Below, in pieces: positions 34,642-46,161 of a stretch of 64,000 nucleotides of DNA. The stretch's first letter is position 1, and every line of letters starts with the position of its first letter. This DNA comes from Marchantia polymorpha subsp. ruderalis (taxonomy: Eukaryota; Streptophyta; Marchantiopsida; Marchantiales; Marchantiaceae). The notes below the pieces were generated by a model, which ran no database searches, was not told the origin of the DNA, and was given only the letters and a program-made list of their open reading frames with translations. The stretch spans positions 5,452,001 to 5,516,000 of the forward strand of contig AP031359.1 in the NCBI GenBank assembly GCA_037833965.1, read 5' to 3'. The translations under genes and the position numbers were made by a program.

Positions 34642-34674
<33 letters not shown>
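34642..34674. repeat. (AC)n microsatellite
   Basis: About 16 AC units in the 3' region of unit D. The equivalent place in C (41530-41545) and in copy 1 has only a few units, so it expanded here. Confidence 0.9.
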
Positions 34675-34676
<2 letters not shown>

Positions 34677-35463
34677 AAACTATAGAATCACAACTCAGGG
34701 GTCGGTTAGGACCTCTACTTAAAATTTCAGGGGGGAAGTCTCTCGCGAATACACTCAGCGAATCTACGGGTAGTGACTCCCAACTCCGGCTTTTACAACC
34801 CTTCCACTAGTTTTTGCTAGCATAGAGAACCCGGAGTGGACTTCCTACTTCGGATCGAAGTCACTCACACGCGATGAACAACACACTCAACTCACAAAAC
34901 GCGCAGAGAACACAGGTCCGAACTGAGAGATTCAACTGAGAAACGATCCAGTAGCACACCATAAGAGTCTATTGAAGAGTTTGAATTTTTAGGCACTAGT
35001 CATTCCCAGAAATACTGCTGGGGTTTGCCCCAAGGGCGCCTTCTACAGCGTAACCTGAATTTACAACCAAGGCTTACTCGAAGTAGCAAAACTTCACTTT
35101 GGCATTAAGGGGAAAAATCCCGAAGGAGTACAATCAAGAACAATCACTTGAAAGTGTAAGGGGGAACTGTTCAAGTATCTAACTAGTAACTAGCTCTAAG
35201 CATCGTCAATCATCCGCATGTGTAGATCCGAACTACTCAAGTCTCTAACCAGTATACTAGCTCTAAACATTCGGCCGAAGGCCTTCAGCTACAAAATGCA
35301 TATCGCCAAGTTGTAGCTCCTCTTGCGTGGTGACAGAACTAAGGACACAAACACGCAGAGAAAATGAGTTTCCTGATCTGCACTTCCGAAACTGGAAGAA
35401 TCCCAAGGCAAGACGCCTGGAACTACTTTATACCCTCTAAGTCCTAACTAACACTACACTACA

Positions 35464-38104
35464 CTACACGCCTGCACGGAACCACGTTACGCTACACTCT
35501 GCAGATCCCGTGCTTCGCCTTCTGCGCGACGGACTGCCGCGCACTAACTCCCTACCCGCCCAGTCTTCAGCTCGACTGCGCAGTCCCAGTCGCCGCAACA
35601 CCGCAGTAACCTCTGTCTCGAGGGTGGCCATGGCGTTCCGCGACTTGGACAGAAACAAATCTAACTTCTTCGCCACTCGCCGCCGGCTCCGACTGTCACC
35701 CGACATCAAACCCGCCGCACGAAGCTCTAACTCGCGCAGTGTGAGTTTCTCTTGCGCCGCCACTTCCCAGTGGGTGTAACCTCTGAGGCAGTGGTTGACT
35801 CACCTTGCCAACTCCTCTTTTGTGCGATCTGCCTCCCGCCGGCGATCGTCTTCAACTACTACTAACTGCATTTCTGCGTCCGCACGCTGCGCTCTCAATT
35901 CCCCGCACTCGGATTGCAGTTTGCGGATTAATTCTTCATCCGCCTGACTTGCGAGCTGACACTGCTCTAGCAACCGTGTCTGCTGCACAAGCTCCTCTGA
36001 CAAAATTTGATTCTGAGTCAACTCTGAATCCAGCTCATCTGCGAGCTTGGCCTTCTCCGTGGCGAACACCTTCGTCGCCTCTTCAAGTTTCTCATCTTTC
36101 AACTTGTCGACGACCTGGTGCATCTTCCGCGTAAGAGTTATGTGGCCCAGCAGACACTCATTCTTCTCCTGCAGATCTTTAATGTCCCCATTCAGACGTG
36201 CCAACAACTTGCTGGTGTGGACTTTAGTGCGAGTCCCCCTACGCACTAACTCGACGTAGGACCCAGGCTAGCGAGGGTCTGCATACTTCGTCACCTTGCG
36301 ATCAAGATACCTCAACAGAGGTACCACCTTCTCACAGAGTGCCGCCGTCGGCGTGCCTGCCATCGATTGTTCCTCCTCCTCACTCGATGTCGATTCCGTC
36401 TCTCCTTCCTCGTCATCCTCCAAATTGAGGATTTCGGTCGCCACTATATTCTCTGGCGACTCTCGTGAGTGGAGCTTCGTAGTGTTTGCGTCGTCTGCTG
36501 CCACTGTTGCCGCTGCTGCCTCATTGCTTCCGGCCAGAATGTCTAAGGCGGTGGGAGATTTTAGTTGTGCCAAACTCGCACCGCTCGCCTGTCCGGCTTC
36601 TACCAACTCCGCATTGCCAAAGGCGTCCACCGCCGAAGGCGTTCGTGCGGAAGGTGTTTGTGCGGCGTGGACACGTGTTTCTCCCTTCTGACTGTCATGC
36701 CACTCCTCCGTTAGGTCCTGCTCCTTCGATAGGTCCTGCTCCGAAGGTGCCCCCGCCAAAGACGCATTTGTTGGCGGCGCTTCCGCCGAAGGCAGCTCGC
36801 CTGATGTCCCTTGGCCCGAAGGCCCTTGAGCCGAAGGCGCACCTTCCGGCGGACTTACCGCCGAAGGCGTCTTCCCCGCTGGCTCCCTACTCGCAACTCC
36901 TTGGCCCGAAGGCCCTTGTGCCAAAGGCGGATCTTCCGCCGGCTCCTTTCCCTTGCTCCGCTGCGCCGAAGGCGAATAGGCCAAAGGCCCCAGCCTCGAA
37001 GGCGAGTCCGCGTACGGTGCTCGTGCGGCTCTCCTATGCGTTGCCGGCACATTCATCCGTGCCGCGTGTCGTTTCTCTTGACCCGAAGGCCATCTTGCTT
37101 CCGCCGAAGGCGTCCGTGCCTTCGGCGTAGGGAGGTCCGCTGACCCCTCTGCCGTCCGCGTGTTCCCATCCTCCTCCGAGGATGGTGTCTCCTTCTCTCC
37201 GGCGGCACATCCTGTCTCCGCGCTACTTGCAGGCAGTACGAGCCTGCGTGCTTTTTGCTCCGGCCGATTGCAGAGCTCCTCCAGTGGCCGCTTCCATTTG
37301 AGAACAGCCGAATCCCGGTGTTGACCCTTCTCTGCTTCTCCTTTCCATCTCCGCTTCCACGGCACTTGCGCTGTGAATGTGGGCTGGTGGCGTGGAGGCA
37401 GGAGTCTCTTCCTCGTCGGTGTCGACCTCGACATCCTTCACATACCGCCCAGGATGGCTGAGTGATAGCAGTGGAAATTGAACACGCTCGGTCGCGGTTA
37501 GACAACCCATCGACCGATAAAAGTTGATCAAGAAGGGGGAGAGGTGATTGATCGATCCCCCCTTCTCCTCAAACGCATGCTGCCGCATAATCTTCAACAA
37601 GATGCGCGCCCAGTGAATCGGAGCTCCGACCAACGCCAGCTCCACAAAAGACACTTGCCAAGAAGTGATGTATGTGGTCTTGTGCGGCTGCAAGAGTTGG
37701 AGAAGTGCTACCGCAACATTTCTGCGGTAGCGATCCTTGTAGTCCCGGGTCTTAAAGCCGTTCTTGCTGGACTTTGCACTCTTGAACAGGATCGCGAAGG
37801 AAATCTCCTCCTCCTTCGTGACCTTGATGCTCTCGGTGTCGAATATGAGATGTCCGTCCTCTCCCGCACATCTTCCCAGTACTTGTGCCCAATCTTGGAT
37901 GGTCCATCGCTCTACGTGCGGTCGAAACCCGCGCGTAGGTTGATGTCTCTCTCTTTGCCATTCGCGCACCATGTCTTGGCACACGTAATTCCATCCCCAC
38001 AGGAGGAAATTGAGCTTCACTGCAAACGGCTGGGTCTGGAAAGCGCGCAATCCAATCTGCGGAATCTTGAGCGGGATCATCCGCAGTTGAATGGCCTTCG
38101 ACAT
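35464..38104 (-). pseudogene. Unit D gene, best-preserved copy
   Basis: Two long frames. The first (38104-37223, 293 codons) has MSKAIQLRMIPLKIPQIGLR, FLLWGWNYVCQDMV, RGFRPHVERWTIQDWAQVLG, CAGEDGHLIFDTESIKVTKE, DYKDRYRRNVAVALLQLLQP, SWQVSFVELALVGAPIHWAR and NHLSPFLINFYRSMGCLTATE. The second (37434-36268, 388 codons) is in another frame, overlaps the first, and carries a KRRWKGEAE segment, a long PSA/EG/QG low-complexity region and VVPLLRYLDRKVTKYADPR, then a stop. The coiled coil continues at 36246-35464 and ends ECSVTWFRAGV, with a stop near 35799. The break near 37380 looks like a deletion of 20-odd bases relative to copy A. Function unknown; it lacks transposase, RT or integrase motifs. 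Confidence 0.7.
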
Positions 38105-39110
38105 TGCGTTCTTGAATCGGATTTCATAAACTCTTCTCAGCTATGTCCAAGCTTCTTGCCCGCGGCTGCGATTCCTCTGCAAACTCTAATCTCTCTCAAT
38201 TCCGGCGGTCGCGCACTCAATTCTTTCTTTGTCAACTTGCAAGTCTCTGCATGTCGCCTTCTCAAATTTCTCTCTGCCAGAATGTGTGCGCGCGCAGCTC
38301 TCACAAGAAATCAAAATCGCAAATTCAAGAATGAGTTGTCCGCCCTTGGCTCACAAGATTTCATTGTCGACACTTGGTCGTGAGTGTTGACTCACTTGAT
38401 GGCTGTGCCGGCTTGGAGGCGTAACGGCCCTTCTCTCGCACGCGCGGCTTCACGCTCCGCCGTCGCACGGACTCACACGCTCAAAAATTCAATTTGATTT
38501 CCGCCATCGTACTTCGCCGCGGCCGTGTTCGCGCAGCGCCGAAGGCGCGGCGGCGAAGGCTTTCGCCTCTGGCCGACTCGCAACTCGTATCTATCCCGCA
38601 CCACCGAAGGCGTTCCGCCGCAAGTGTTCCGCCGAAGGCGTTGATCCGCAGCGCCGAAGTCGAACCTCTACCGCCGAAGGCGTTGACTCCCAGTGCCGAA
38701 GGCGAACTTCTTGAAGACGCTCGTCGACGTAAGTGCATTGCCAAAGGCGGCTGTGCCGAAGGCGTTGACCGTAGTCAACGGAACTTGTCTTGTCTGTCGA
38801 TCCCTCTTGTCCCTCCAAAGGTGCTTTTGCCACCGGAGCTCTGTTCCGCCGAAGGCGCACATGTCCGTACCGCCGAAGGCGTTGGACCGAAGGCGGACCG
38901 TAAGGAGTTGCTACCCCCAAAGGCACTTACCTAATCTTGATGCGCTGGCGCCAAAGGCGCCGTACGAAGAAATTCACCCCCGAAGGCGAACATCTAGGGC
39001 CAAAGGCGGATTTTCCGCCGGAGGCGAACTCCTTCCGCCGAAGGCGAACATCTACGTATCTTCCGATAATCATAACTCCTTGAGTCCTCATCCGTTCCAA
39101 GCGTTCTAGG

Positions 39111-39126
39111 GCTCGTTAGAACGAGC
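39111..39126. promoter_or_regulatory. Conserved palindrome in unit leader
   Basis: GCTCGTTAGAACGAGC, a 7-bp perfect inverted repeat with an AG centre. The same or near-same site is at 28832, 44759, 45800 and 62852, and degenerate at 5728. A protein-binding site is possible but not shown. Confidence 0.5.
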
Positions 39127-39458
39127 GTATTGGGTCCTTTCCAACAAGTTCCTAATCAAGTCAAGGCGTTGTGAATTGAATAAGCTCTGAGGAATTTCCC
39201 TAGCGCCAAAGGCGTATCGCCGAAGGCGGATTATCCGCCTTGCGCCGGAGGAGATCTCCTTCAGAATTGATTGTTCAAGTCGGGGCGCCTGTTCCGGACA
39301 TTGCGCCCAACTCCTGGATTCTACGAGATCATACGAGATCCACGATTATCTATCTCCACTCTATTTAAATGTACCGATTACCATTTACGCGACTGCTGTG
39401 GTACGATTTTCCAAAAATGTTTTAAATTCCGCACCAAAACAAAAAGTGGGTTACCACA

Positions 39459-40743
39459 CCTATCGAAGGGGCAGGAACTAACGAAGGAGCGGGATGACAG
39501 TCAGAAGGGAGAAACACGTGTGCGCTCCGCACAATTGCAATCCGCACAAACACCTTCCGCACGAACGTCTTCGGCGGTGGACGCCTTCGGCGATGCGGAG
39601 TTGGTAGAAGTTGGACGGGCGAGCGGTGCGAGTTTGGCACAACCAAAATTCCCCACCGCCTTAGACATTCTGGCCGGAAGTAGTGAGGCAGCAGCGGCAA
39701 CAGCAGCAGAAGACGAAGCAGACACTACGAAGCCCCACTCACGAAAATCGCCAGAGAATTCAGTGGCGACCGAAATCCTCAATTCGGAGGATGACGAGGA
39801 AGGAGAGACGGATCGGGATGGAGTGAGGAGGAGAAACAATCGGTGGCAGGCACGCCGACGGCGGCACTTTGCGAGCAGGTGGTATCTCTGTTGAGGTATC
39901 TTGATTGCAAGGTGACGAAGTATGCAGACCCCTGCTAGCCTGAGTCCTACGTGGAGTTAGTGCATAGGCGGACTCGCACTAAAGTCCGCACTAGCAAGTT
40001 GTTGGCACGTATGGATGGGGACATTAAAGATCTGCTGAAGAAGAATGGGTGCCTGCTGGGCCACATTACAGTTACGCGGAAGATGCACCAGGTTGTCGAC
40101 AAGTTGAAAGATCAGAGACTTGAGGAGGTGGCGAAAGAGTTCGCCAAGGAGAAGGCGAAGCTCGCAGATGAGCTGGATTCTGAGCAGGCTCAAAATCAAA
40201 TTTTGTCATAGGAGGTCGTGCGGCAGACACGGTTGCTGGAGCAGTGTCAGCCTGCACGTCAGGCGAATGAAGAATTAATCCGCAAACTGCAATCAGAGTG
40301 CGGGGAATTGAGAGCGCAGCGTGCGGACGCAGAAATGCAGTTAGTAGTAGTTGAAGACGATCGCCGGTGGGAGGTAGATCGCACGAAAGAGGAGTTGGCG
40401 AGGCGAGTCAACCACTGTCTCAGAGGTTACACCCATTGGGAAGTGGCGGCGCAGGAGAAACTCACACTGCGCGAGTTAGAGCTTCGTGCTGCGGATTTGG
40501 TGTCAGGTGACAGTCGGAGCCGGCGGCGAGTAGCAAAGAAGTTAGATTCGTTTCGGTCAAGGTCGCGGGACGCCATGGCCACCCTCAAGGTGGAGGTTAC
40601 GGCGGTGCTGCGGCGGCTTGGACTGCGCTGTCGAGGAGAAGACTCGGCGGGTAGGGAGTTAGTGCAGCGCAGTCCGTCGCGCAGAAGGCGAAGCACGAGA
40701 TCTGCAGAGTGTAGCGTAGCGTGGTTCCGTGCAGGCGTGTAGG
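39459..40743 (+). pseudogene. Unit C gene, C-terminal part
   Basis: Plus-strand frame from 39459: KGETRVRSAQ, ARTSSAVDAFGDAELVEVGR, FPTALDILAGSSEAAAATAA and SVATEILNSEDDEEGE. The frame changes near 39820. Then YVELVHRRTRTKVRTSKLLA, KKNGCLLGHITVTRKMHQVV and LADELDSEQAQNQILS with a TAG at 40209-40211. Then TRLLEQCQPARQANEELIRK and CLRGYTHWEVAAQEKLTLRE to AWFRAGV, stop at 40740-40742. The coiled coil is nearly complete. Confidence 0.65.
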
Positions 40744-41745
40744 GTAGTGTCGTGTTAGTTAGGACTTAGAAGGTATAAAGTAGTTCAAGGCGTCTTGCCT
40801 TGGGATTCTTCCAGTTTCGGAAGTGCAGATCAGGAACTCATTTTCTCTACGTGTTTGTGTCCTTAGTTCTGTCACCACGCAAGAGGAGCTACAACTTGGC
40901 GATATGCATTTTGTAGCTGAAGGCCTTCGGCCGAATGTTCAGAGCTAGTGTACTGGTTAGAGACTTGAGTAGCTCGGATCTACACCTGCGGGTGATTGCC
41001 GATGCTCAGAGCTAGTCACTAGTTAGATACTTGAGCAGTTTCCTCCTTACACTTTCGAGTGATTGTTCCTGATTGTACTCCTTTGGGATTTTTCCCTTGA
41101 ATGCCAAAGTGAAGTTTTGCTACTTCGAGTAAGCCTTGGTTGTAAATTCAGGTTATGCTGTAGCAGGTGCCTTCAGGGCAACCCCCTGTAGTATTTTTGG
41201 AAATGACAAGTGCCTAAGAATTCAAACTCTTCAATAGGATGTTATGGTGTGCTATTGGATCGTTTCTCAGTTGAGTCTCTCAGTTCGGACCTGTGTTCTC
41301 TGCGCGTTTTGTGAGTTGAGTGTGTTGTTCACCGCGTGTGAGTGACTTTGATCCGAAGTAGGAAGTCCAATCCGGGTTCCCTATGCTAGCAGAAACTAGT
41401 GGAAGGGTTGTAAAAGTTGGAGTTGGTAGTCACTACCCGCAGATTCGCTGAGTGTACTTGCGAGAGACTTCCCCCCTGAAATCTTAAGTAGACGTCCTAA
41501 CCGACCTCTGAGTTGTGTTTCTATAGTTTCAGGTGTGTGTGTGTGTTGAGAAAACTACGCTGCACTGTGCGACCTCCGAGTGAACACTTGCAGTATTTCT
41601 GGGAGTGACAGTCGCCTGAGAATTCAAACTCTTCAATAGTCTGTTAAATGTGACACTTTGTACTCTGTGTGTTGCCTCTGTCCCTGTAGGTTCAACCTTT
41701 TTACCACTATATTGCATTTTTAGCCTTTGGTGGGTTATTACACTG
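39459..41745 (+). mobile_element. Long LTR-like unit C, 3' half
   Basis: Plus-strand, opposite to its neighbours. It begins inside the unit gene (broken by the start of D at 39458) and runs through the gene's stop to TATAAAG (about 40777) and the true end GTGGGTTATTACA at 41745. Immediately right, the sequence is the interior of unit B's coding region (SEELVRQ), so C inserted into B's gene. Confidence 0.65.
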
Positions 41746-43744
41746 CCGCACGAGCTCCTCTGACAAAATTCGATTCTGAGTCTACTCAGAATCCAGCTCA
41801 TCTGCGAGCTTCGCTTTCTCTTTGGCGAACTCCTTCTTCGCCTCTTCAAGCTTCTCATCGCGCAACTTGTCGACGGCTTGGTGCACCTTCCGCGTAAGAG
41901 CAATGTGGCCTAGCATGCACTCATTCTTCTCCAGCAGATCTTTAATGTCCCAGTCTAGACGTGCCAACAACTTTCTGGTGCGGACTTTAGTGCGAGTCCG
42001 CCTGCGCACTCACTCGACGTAGGACCCAGGCTGACGGGGATTGGCATACTTCGTCACCTTGCGATCAAGATACCTCAGCAAAGGTACCACTTGCTCGCAA
42101 AGTGCCGCCGTCGGCGTGCCTGCCACCGATTGCTCCTCCTCCTTGCCCGATCCCGATTCTCCTTCTTCGTCATCCTCCGAATTAAAGATTTCGGTCGCCA
42201 CTAAATTCTTTGGCGATTCTCGTGAGTTGGGCTTCGTAGCGTTTGCGTCGTCTGCTGCCGCTGCTGCCTCACTGCTTCCGGCCAGAATGTTTAAGGCGGT
42301 GGGGGATTTTGATTGTGCCATATTCGCACCGCTTGCCCGTCCTGTTACTACCAACTCCGCATCGCCGAAGACGTCTACCGCCGAAGGCGTTTGTGCGGAA
42401 GGTGTTTGTGCAGATTGCACACGTGCTTCCCCCTTCCGCTCCTCCGTTAGGTCCTGCTTGGAAGGTGCCTCCGCCAAAGGCGCATTCGTCAGCGGCGCTT
42501 CCGTTGAAGGCGCTCTCACCGAAGGCTCCCTACTCGCAATTCCTTGGGCCGAAGGCCCTTGCGCCGAAGGCGCATCTTCCGCCGGCTCCTTTTTCTTCCT
42601 CTGCTGCGCCGAAGGCGCTCGAGCCAAAGGCCCCAGCCCCGAAGGCAAATCCGCGTACGGTGCTCGTGCGGAACACCTATCCGTTGCCGGCACATTCATC
42701 GGTGCCGCGTGTCGTCTCTCTTGGCCCGAAGGCCGTCTTGCTTTCGCTGAAGGCGTCCGTGCCTTCGGCGTAGGGAGGTCTGCTGACCCCTCTGCAGCCC
42801 GTGTGTTCCCATCCTCCTCCGAGGATGGTGTCTCCTTCTCTCTGGCGGCACGTCCTGTCTCCGCACTACTTGCAGGCAATACAAGCCTGCGTGCTTTCTG
42901 CTTTGGCCGACTGCAGAGCTCCTGTAGTGGCCGCTTCCGTTTGAGAGCAGCCGAATCTCAATGTTGGCCCTTCTTTGCTTCTCCCTTCCATCTCTGCTTC
43001 CGCGGCACTCGCTCCCGGTTGGGCTGATGGCGTGGATGTGGGAGTCTCTTCCTCGTCGGTGTCGACCTCGACATCCTTCACATACCGCCCGGGATGGCTG
43101 AGTGATAGCAGTGGAAATTGAACACGCTCGGTCGCGGTTAGACAACCCATCGACCGATAAAAGTTGATCAAGAAGTGGGAGAGGTGATTGATCGATCCCC
43201 CCTTCTCCTCAAACGCATGCTGCCGCATTATCTTCCACAAGATGCGCGCCCAGTGAATCGAAGCTCCGACCAACGCCAGCTCCACGAAAGACACTTGCCA
43301 AGAAGTGATGTATGTGGTCCTGTGCGGCTGCAAGAGTTGGAGAAGTGCTACCGCAACATTTCTACGGTAGCGATCCTTGTAGTCCCGGGTCTTGTACCCG
43401 TTCTTGTTGGACTTTGCACTCTTGAACAGGATCGCAAAGGAAATCTCCACCTCCTTCGTGACCTTGATGCTCTCGCTGTCGAATATGAGATGTCCGTCCT
43501 CTCCCGCACATCTTCCCAATACGTATGCCCAATCTTGGATGGTCCATTGCTCTACGTGCGGTCGAAACCCGCGCGTAGGTTGGTCTCTCTCCTTTTGCCA
43601 TTCGCGCATCATGTCTTGGCACACGTAATTCCATCCCCACATGAGGAAGTCGAGCTTCACCGCGGACAGCTGGGGCTGGAAAGCGCGCAGCCCAATCGGC
43701 GGAATCTTCAGCGGAATCATCCGCAGCTGAGTTGCTTTCGACAT
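41746..43744 (-). pseudogene. Unit B gene, lacking its C terminus
   Basis: The conserved ATG (MSKATQLRMIPLKIPPIGLR) is at 43744, but the frame is open further up to 44011 (RGIAAAGKKLGHSGGEFAKY), so a longer N terminus is possible; the plus-strand copy at the right end also has it open. The N-terminal domain is complete to NHLSHFLINFYRSMGCLTATE and ends at 42866. The second frame (42879-42010, 289 codons) carries MPASSAETGRAAREKETP, PSA/EG-rich low complexity and VVPLLRYLDRKVTKYANPRQ. The coiled coil continues to LADELDSE and stops at the C insertion. The frame shift between the two parts is at the same place as in D. Confidence 0.7.
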
Positions 43745-45067
43745 CGCGTTCTTGAAATAGTACTTCGCAAACTCTCCTCCGCTATGCCCAAGCTTCTTGC
43801 CCGCGGCTGCGATTCCTCTGGAAACTCTACTCTCCCTCAATTCCTGCGGTCGCGCACTCAATTCTCCCTCTGCTATGCAAGTCTCTGCGCATCGCCTCCT
43901 TGGACTTCTCTCTGCCAGAATGTGTGCGCGCGCAGCTCTCACGAGAAATCGTAATTGCAAATTCAAGAATGAGTCGCCCGTTCTCGGCTCACAAGATTTC
44001 ATTGTCAACATTTGGTCCTTAGTGTCAACTCACTTGATGGCTGCGCCGGCTTGGAGGCGTAATGGCCCTACTCTCGCACGCGCGGCTTCACGCTCCGCCG
44101 TTGCGCGGACTCACACGCTCAAAAATTCAATTTGATTTCTGCCATCTTACTTCGCCGCGGCCGTGTTCGCGCAGCGCTGAAGGCGCGGCGGCGGAGGCTT
44201 TTGCCTCCGGCCGACTCGCAACTCTGATCTATCTCGCATCGCCGAAGTCGTTCCGGCGTAGTCTTTTCGCCGAAGGCAAACTCCTTCCGCCGAAGGCGTT
44301 GACCCGTAGCGCCGAAGGCGAACATCTACCGCCGAAGGCAGACTTCTTGAAGACTTCCGTCGACGTAGGTGCATTGCCGAAGGCGCAGCGCTGAAGGCGA
44401 CTGTGCCAAAGGCGTTGACCGTAGTCAACGGGTCTTGTCCTGTCTGTCGATCCCTCTTGTTCCCCCGAAGGCGCTTTTGCCGCCGGAGCTCTGTTCCGCC
44501 GAAGGCGCACATGTCCGTACCGCCCAAGGCGTTGGGTCAAAGGCGGACCGTACGGAGTTGCTACCCCCGAAGGCGTTTACCTAATCTTGATGCGTTGGCG
44601 TCAAAGGCGCCGAACGAAGAAGTTCACCCCCGAAGGCGAACATCTAGGGCCGAAGGCGGCTCGTCCGTCGACCTAGCCCTTCCGCCGAAGGCGCTCCCTC
44701 TCCGTATCTTCCGATAATCATAACTCCTTGATTCCTCATTCGTTCCAAGCGTTCTTGGGCTCGTTAGAACAAGCGCGTTGAGCTCTTTCTAACGAGACCC
44801 TAATCAAGTCAAGGCGTTGTGGATTGAATAAGTTCTAAAGGATTTCCCTAGCGCCGAAGGAGATCCCCTTCAGAATTGATCGTTCAGGTCGGGGCGCCTG
44901 TTTCGGACATTGCGCCCAACTCCTGGATTCTACGAGATCCTACGAGACCCGCGATTATCCATCTTCACTCTATTTAAATGTACTGATTATCATTTACACA
45001 GCTCATGCGGTACTGTTTTCCAGAAATGTTTTAAATTCCGCACAAAAACAAAAAGTGGGTTACCACA
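41746..45067 (-). mobile_element. Long LTR-like unit B, 5' part
   Basis: Starts TGTGGTAACCCAC at 45067; ATTTAAATAG box near 44970-44980; near-perfect palindrome at 44759-44774; GCCGAAGGC-rich leader (about 44150-44700); gene from 43744; broken at 41746 by unit C. Confidence 0.65.
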
Positions 45068-46156
45068 ACACGCTCTTTTGCAACATCCCGCTAGTCGCAA
45101 CCCTCTCTAATTTCTCTCCGCCAATTTCCTGCTGCGCGGTCGACGCTCGAGCGAAATCGAAATCAAAATTGCAAGAATGAGACGTCTGCCTTCGGCGAAC
45201 AAGATTTCACCGTTCGACACTTGGAAGTGGGGGTCGACCCACTTGATTGCAGCGCCGGCTTGGAGGCGTAATGGCCTCCTTTGCACGCTCGGCTTCACGC
45301 TCTGCCGTTGTGCGGACTCACACGCCCGAGAATTGAATTTGATTTCCGCTCTCGTCCGTCGACTTAGCCGTGTCCGCGCATCGCCGAAGGCGTGGTGGCG
45401 AAGAAATTTGTCTTTGGCCGGTTTCCGATTTACTCTCTCTGCATCGCCGAAGACGTATCCTTGAAGATGTCCGTCAACGAAGGCGCTTCCGCCGAAGGCA
45501 TTGACAGAAGTCAATGCGTCTTGTCGTTTCCGTTGTTCTTTCTTGTCCTGCCGAAGGCTCTCTTGCCGCAGGTGTTCCGTTCCGCCGAAGGCGCACGTGT
45601 TCACCAAAGGCGTACGGCCAAATTCGCACCACTGAAGGCGTTGACCTAATATCAATGCGCTGGCGCCGAAGGCGCTCAGGCAAAGGAGTACATCCCCGAA
45701 GGCGTATCGCCGAAGGCGTCCGTCGCCAAAGGCCCTTTCTATCAGTAACTTATGACACTCATAACTCAATGATCTCTTATCCGTTCCAAGAGTTATTGGG
45801 CTCGTTAGAACGAGCGCGTTGAGCTCTTTGCAACAAAATCCTAAAAAAAAAATCAAGGCGTTACAAATTGAGACGGTTATGAGGGATTCACTCTAGCGCC
45901 AAAGGCGTCTGTCTTGAAGGCGCTTTCTCCAACTTGCGCCGAAGGCGCTTCCCCTCAGTAGGAACCGTCCGTTCGGCCGGGGCGCCTGTCTCGGACATTG
46001 CGCCCAACTCAATGATTCTCCAGGATTCTCCTGGACCCGCGATCATCCATTTTCACTCTATTTTAGTGTACGGATTACTTTTTACAGTTTTTGCTGCGGT
46101 ACTGTTTTCCAAAAATGTTTAAATTCTGCACAAAAACAAAAAGTGGGTTACCACAA
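45068..46156 (-). repeat. Outer unit A, 5' leader
   Basis: Starts TGTGGTAACCCAC at 46156. It contains CTATTTTAGTG in the TATA-like position, the palindrome GCTCGTTAGAACGAGC at 45800-45815 and GCCGAAGGC repeats, and is broken at 45068 by unit B. Flanked by AACCT at 46157-46161. Confidence 0.65.
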
Positions 46157-46161
46157 ACCTA
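46157..46161. repeat. Target-site duplication AACCT, right
   Basis: Partner of AACCT at 31355-31359. Confidence 0.7.

Larger units (their letters stand above)
34442..39458 (-). mobile_element. Long LTR-like unit D (nearly complete)
   Basis: Starts TGTGGTAACCCAC at 39458; ATTTAAATAG box near 39361-39371; palindrome at 39111-39126; GCCGAAGGC-rich leader at 38520-39050; gene 38104-35464; TATAAAG near 35428; a 3' region to about 34450, where the final TTACA end is missing. The 3' region holds an (AC)n run at 34642-34674. Confidence 0.65.
31360..46156 (-). mobile_element. Nested pile of long LTR-like units
   Basis: The outer unit A starts at 46156 and ends at 31360 on the minus strand, with AACCT on both sides, so it entered once as a unit with a 5-bp duplication. 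Within it lie B (minus, starts 45067, broken at 41746), C (plus, ends GTGGGTTATTACA at 41745, runs back to 39459), D (minus, starts 39458, runs to about 34442 with its last bases lost) and E (a piece at 33943-34441). The order implies B went into A, C into B and D into C, followed by deletions at about 33942/33943 and 34441/34442. Confidence 0.65.

Noticed and set aside
42041..43027. 328-codon plus-strand frame opposite the unit B gene
   Set aside because: It is the antisense of the GCCGAAGGC-rich coding part. The repeat is palindromic and opens frames on both strands; the conserved domains are on the minus strand.
43175..43954. 259-codon plus-strand frame opposite the unit B N-terminal domain
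   Set aside because: Shadow of the conserved minus-strand domain. The equivalent plus-strand frame in D (37544-38383) exists only because of codon bias of the sense strand.
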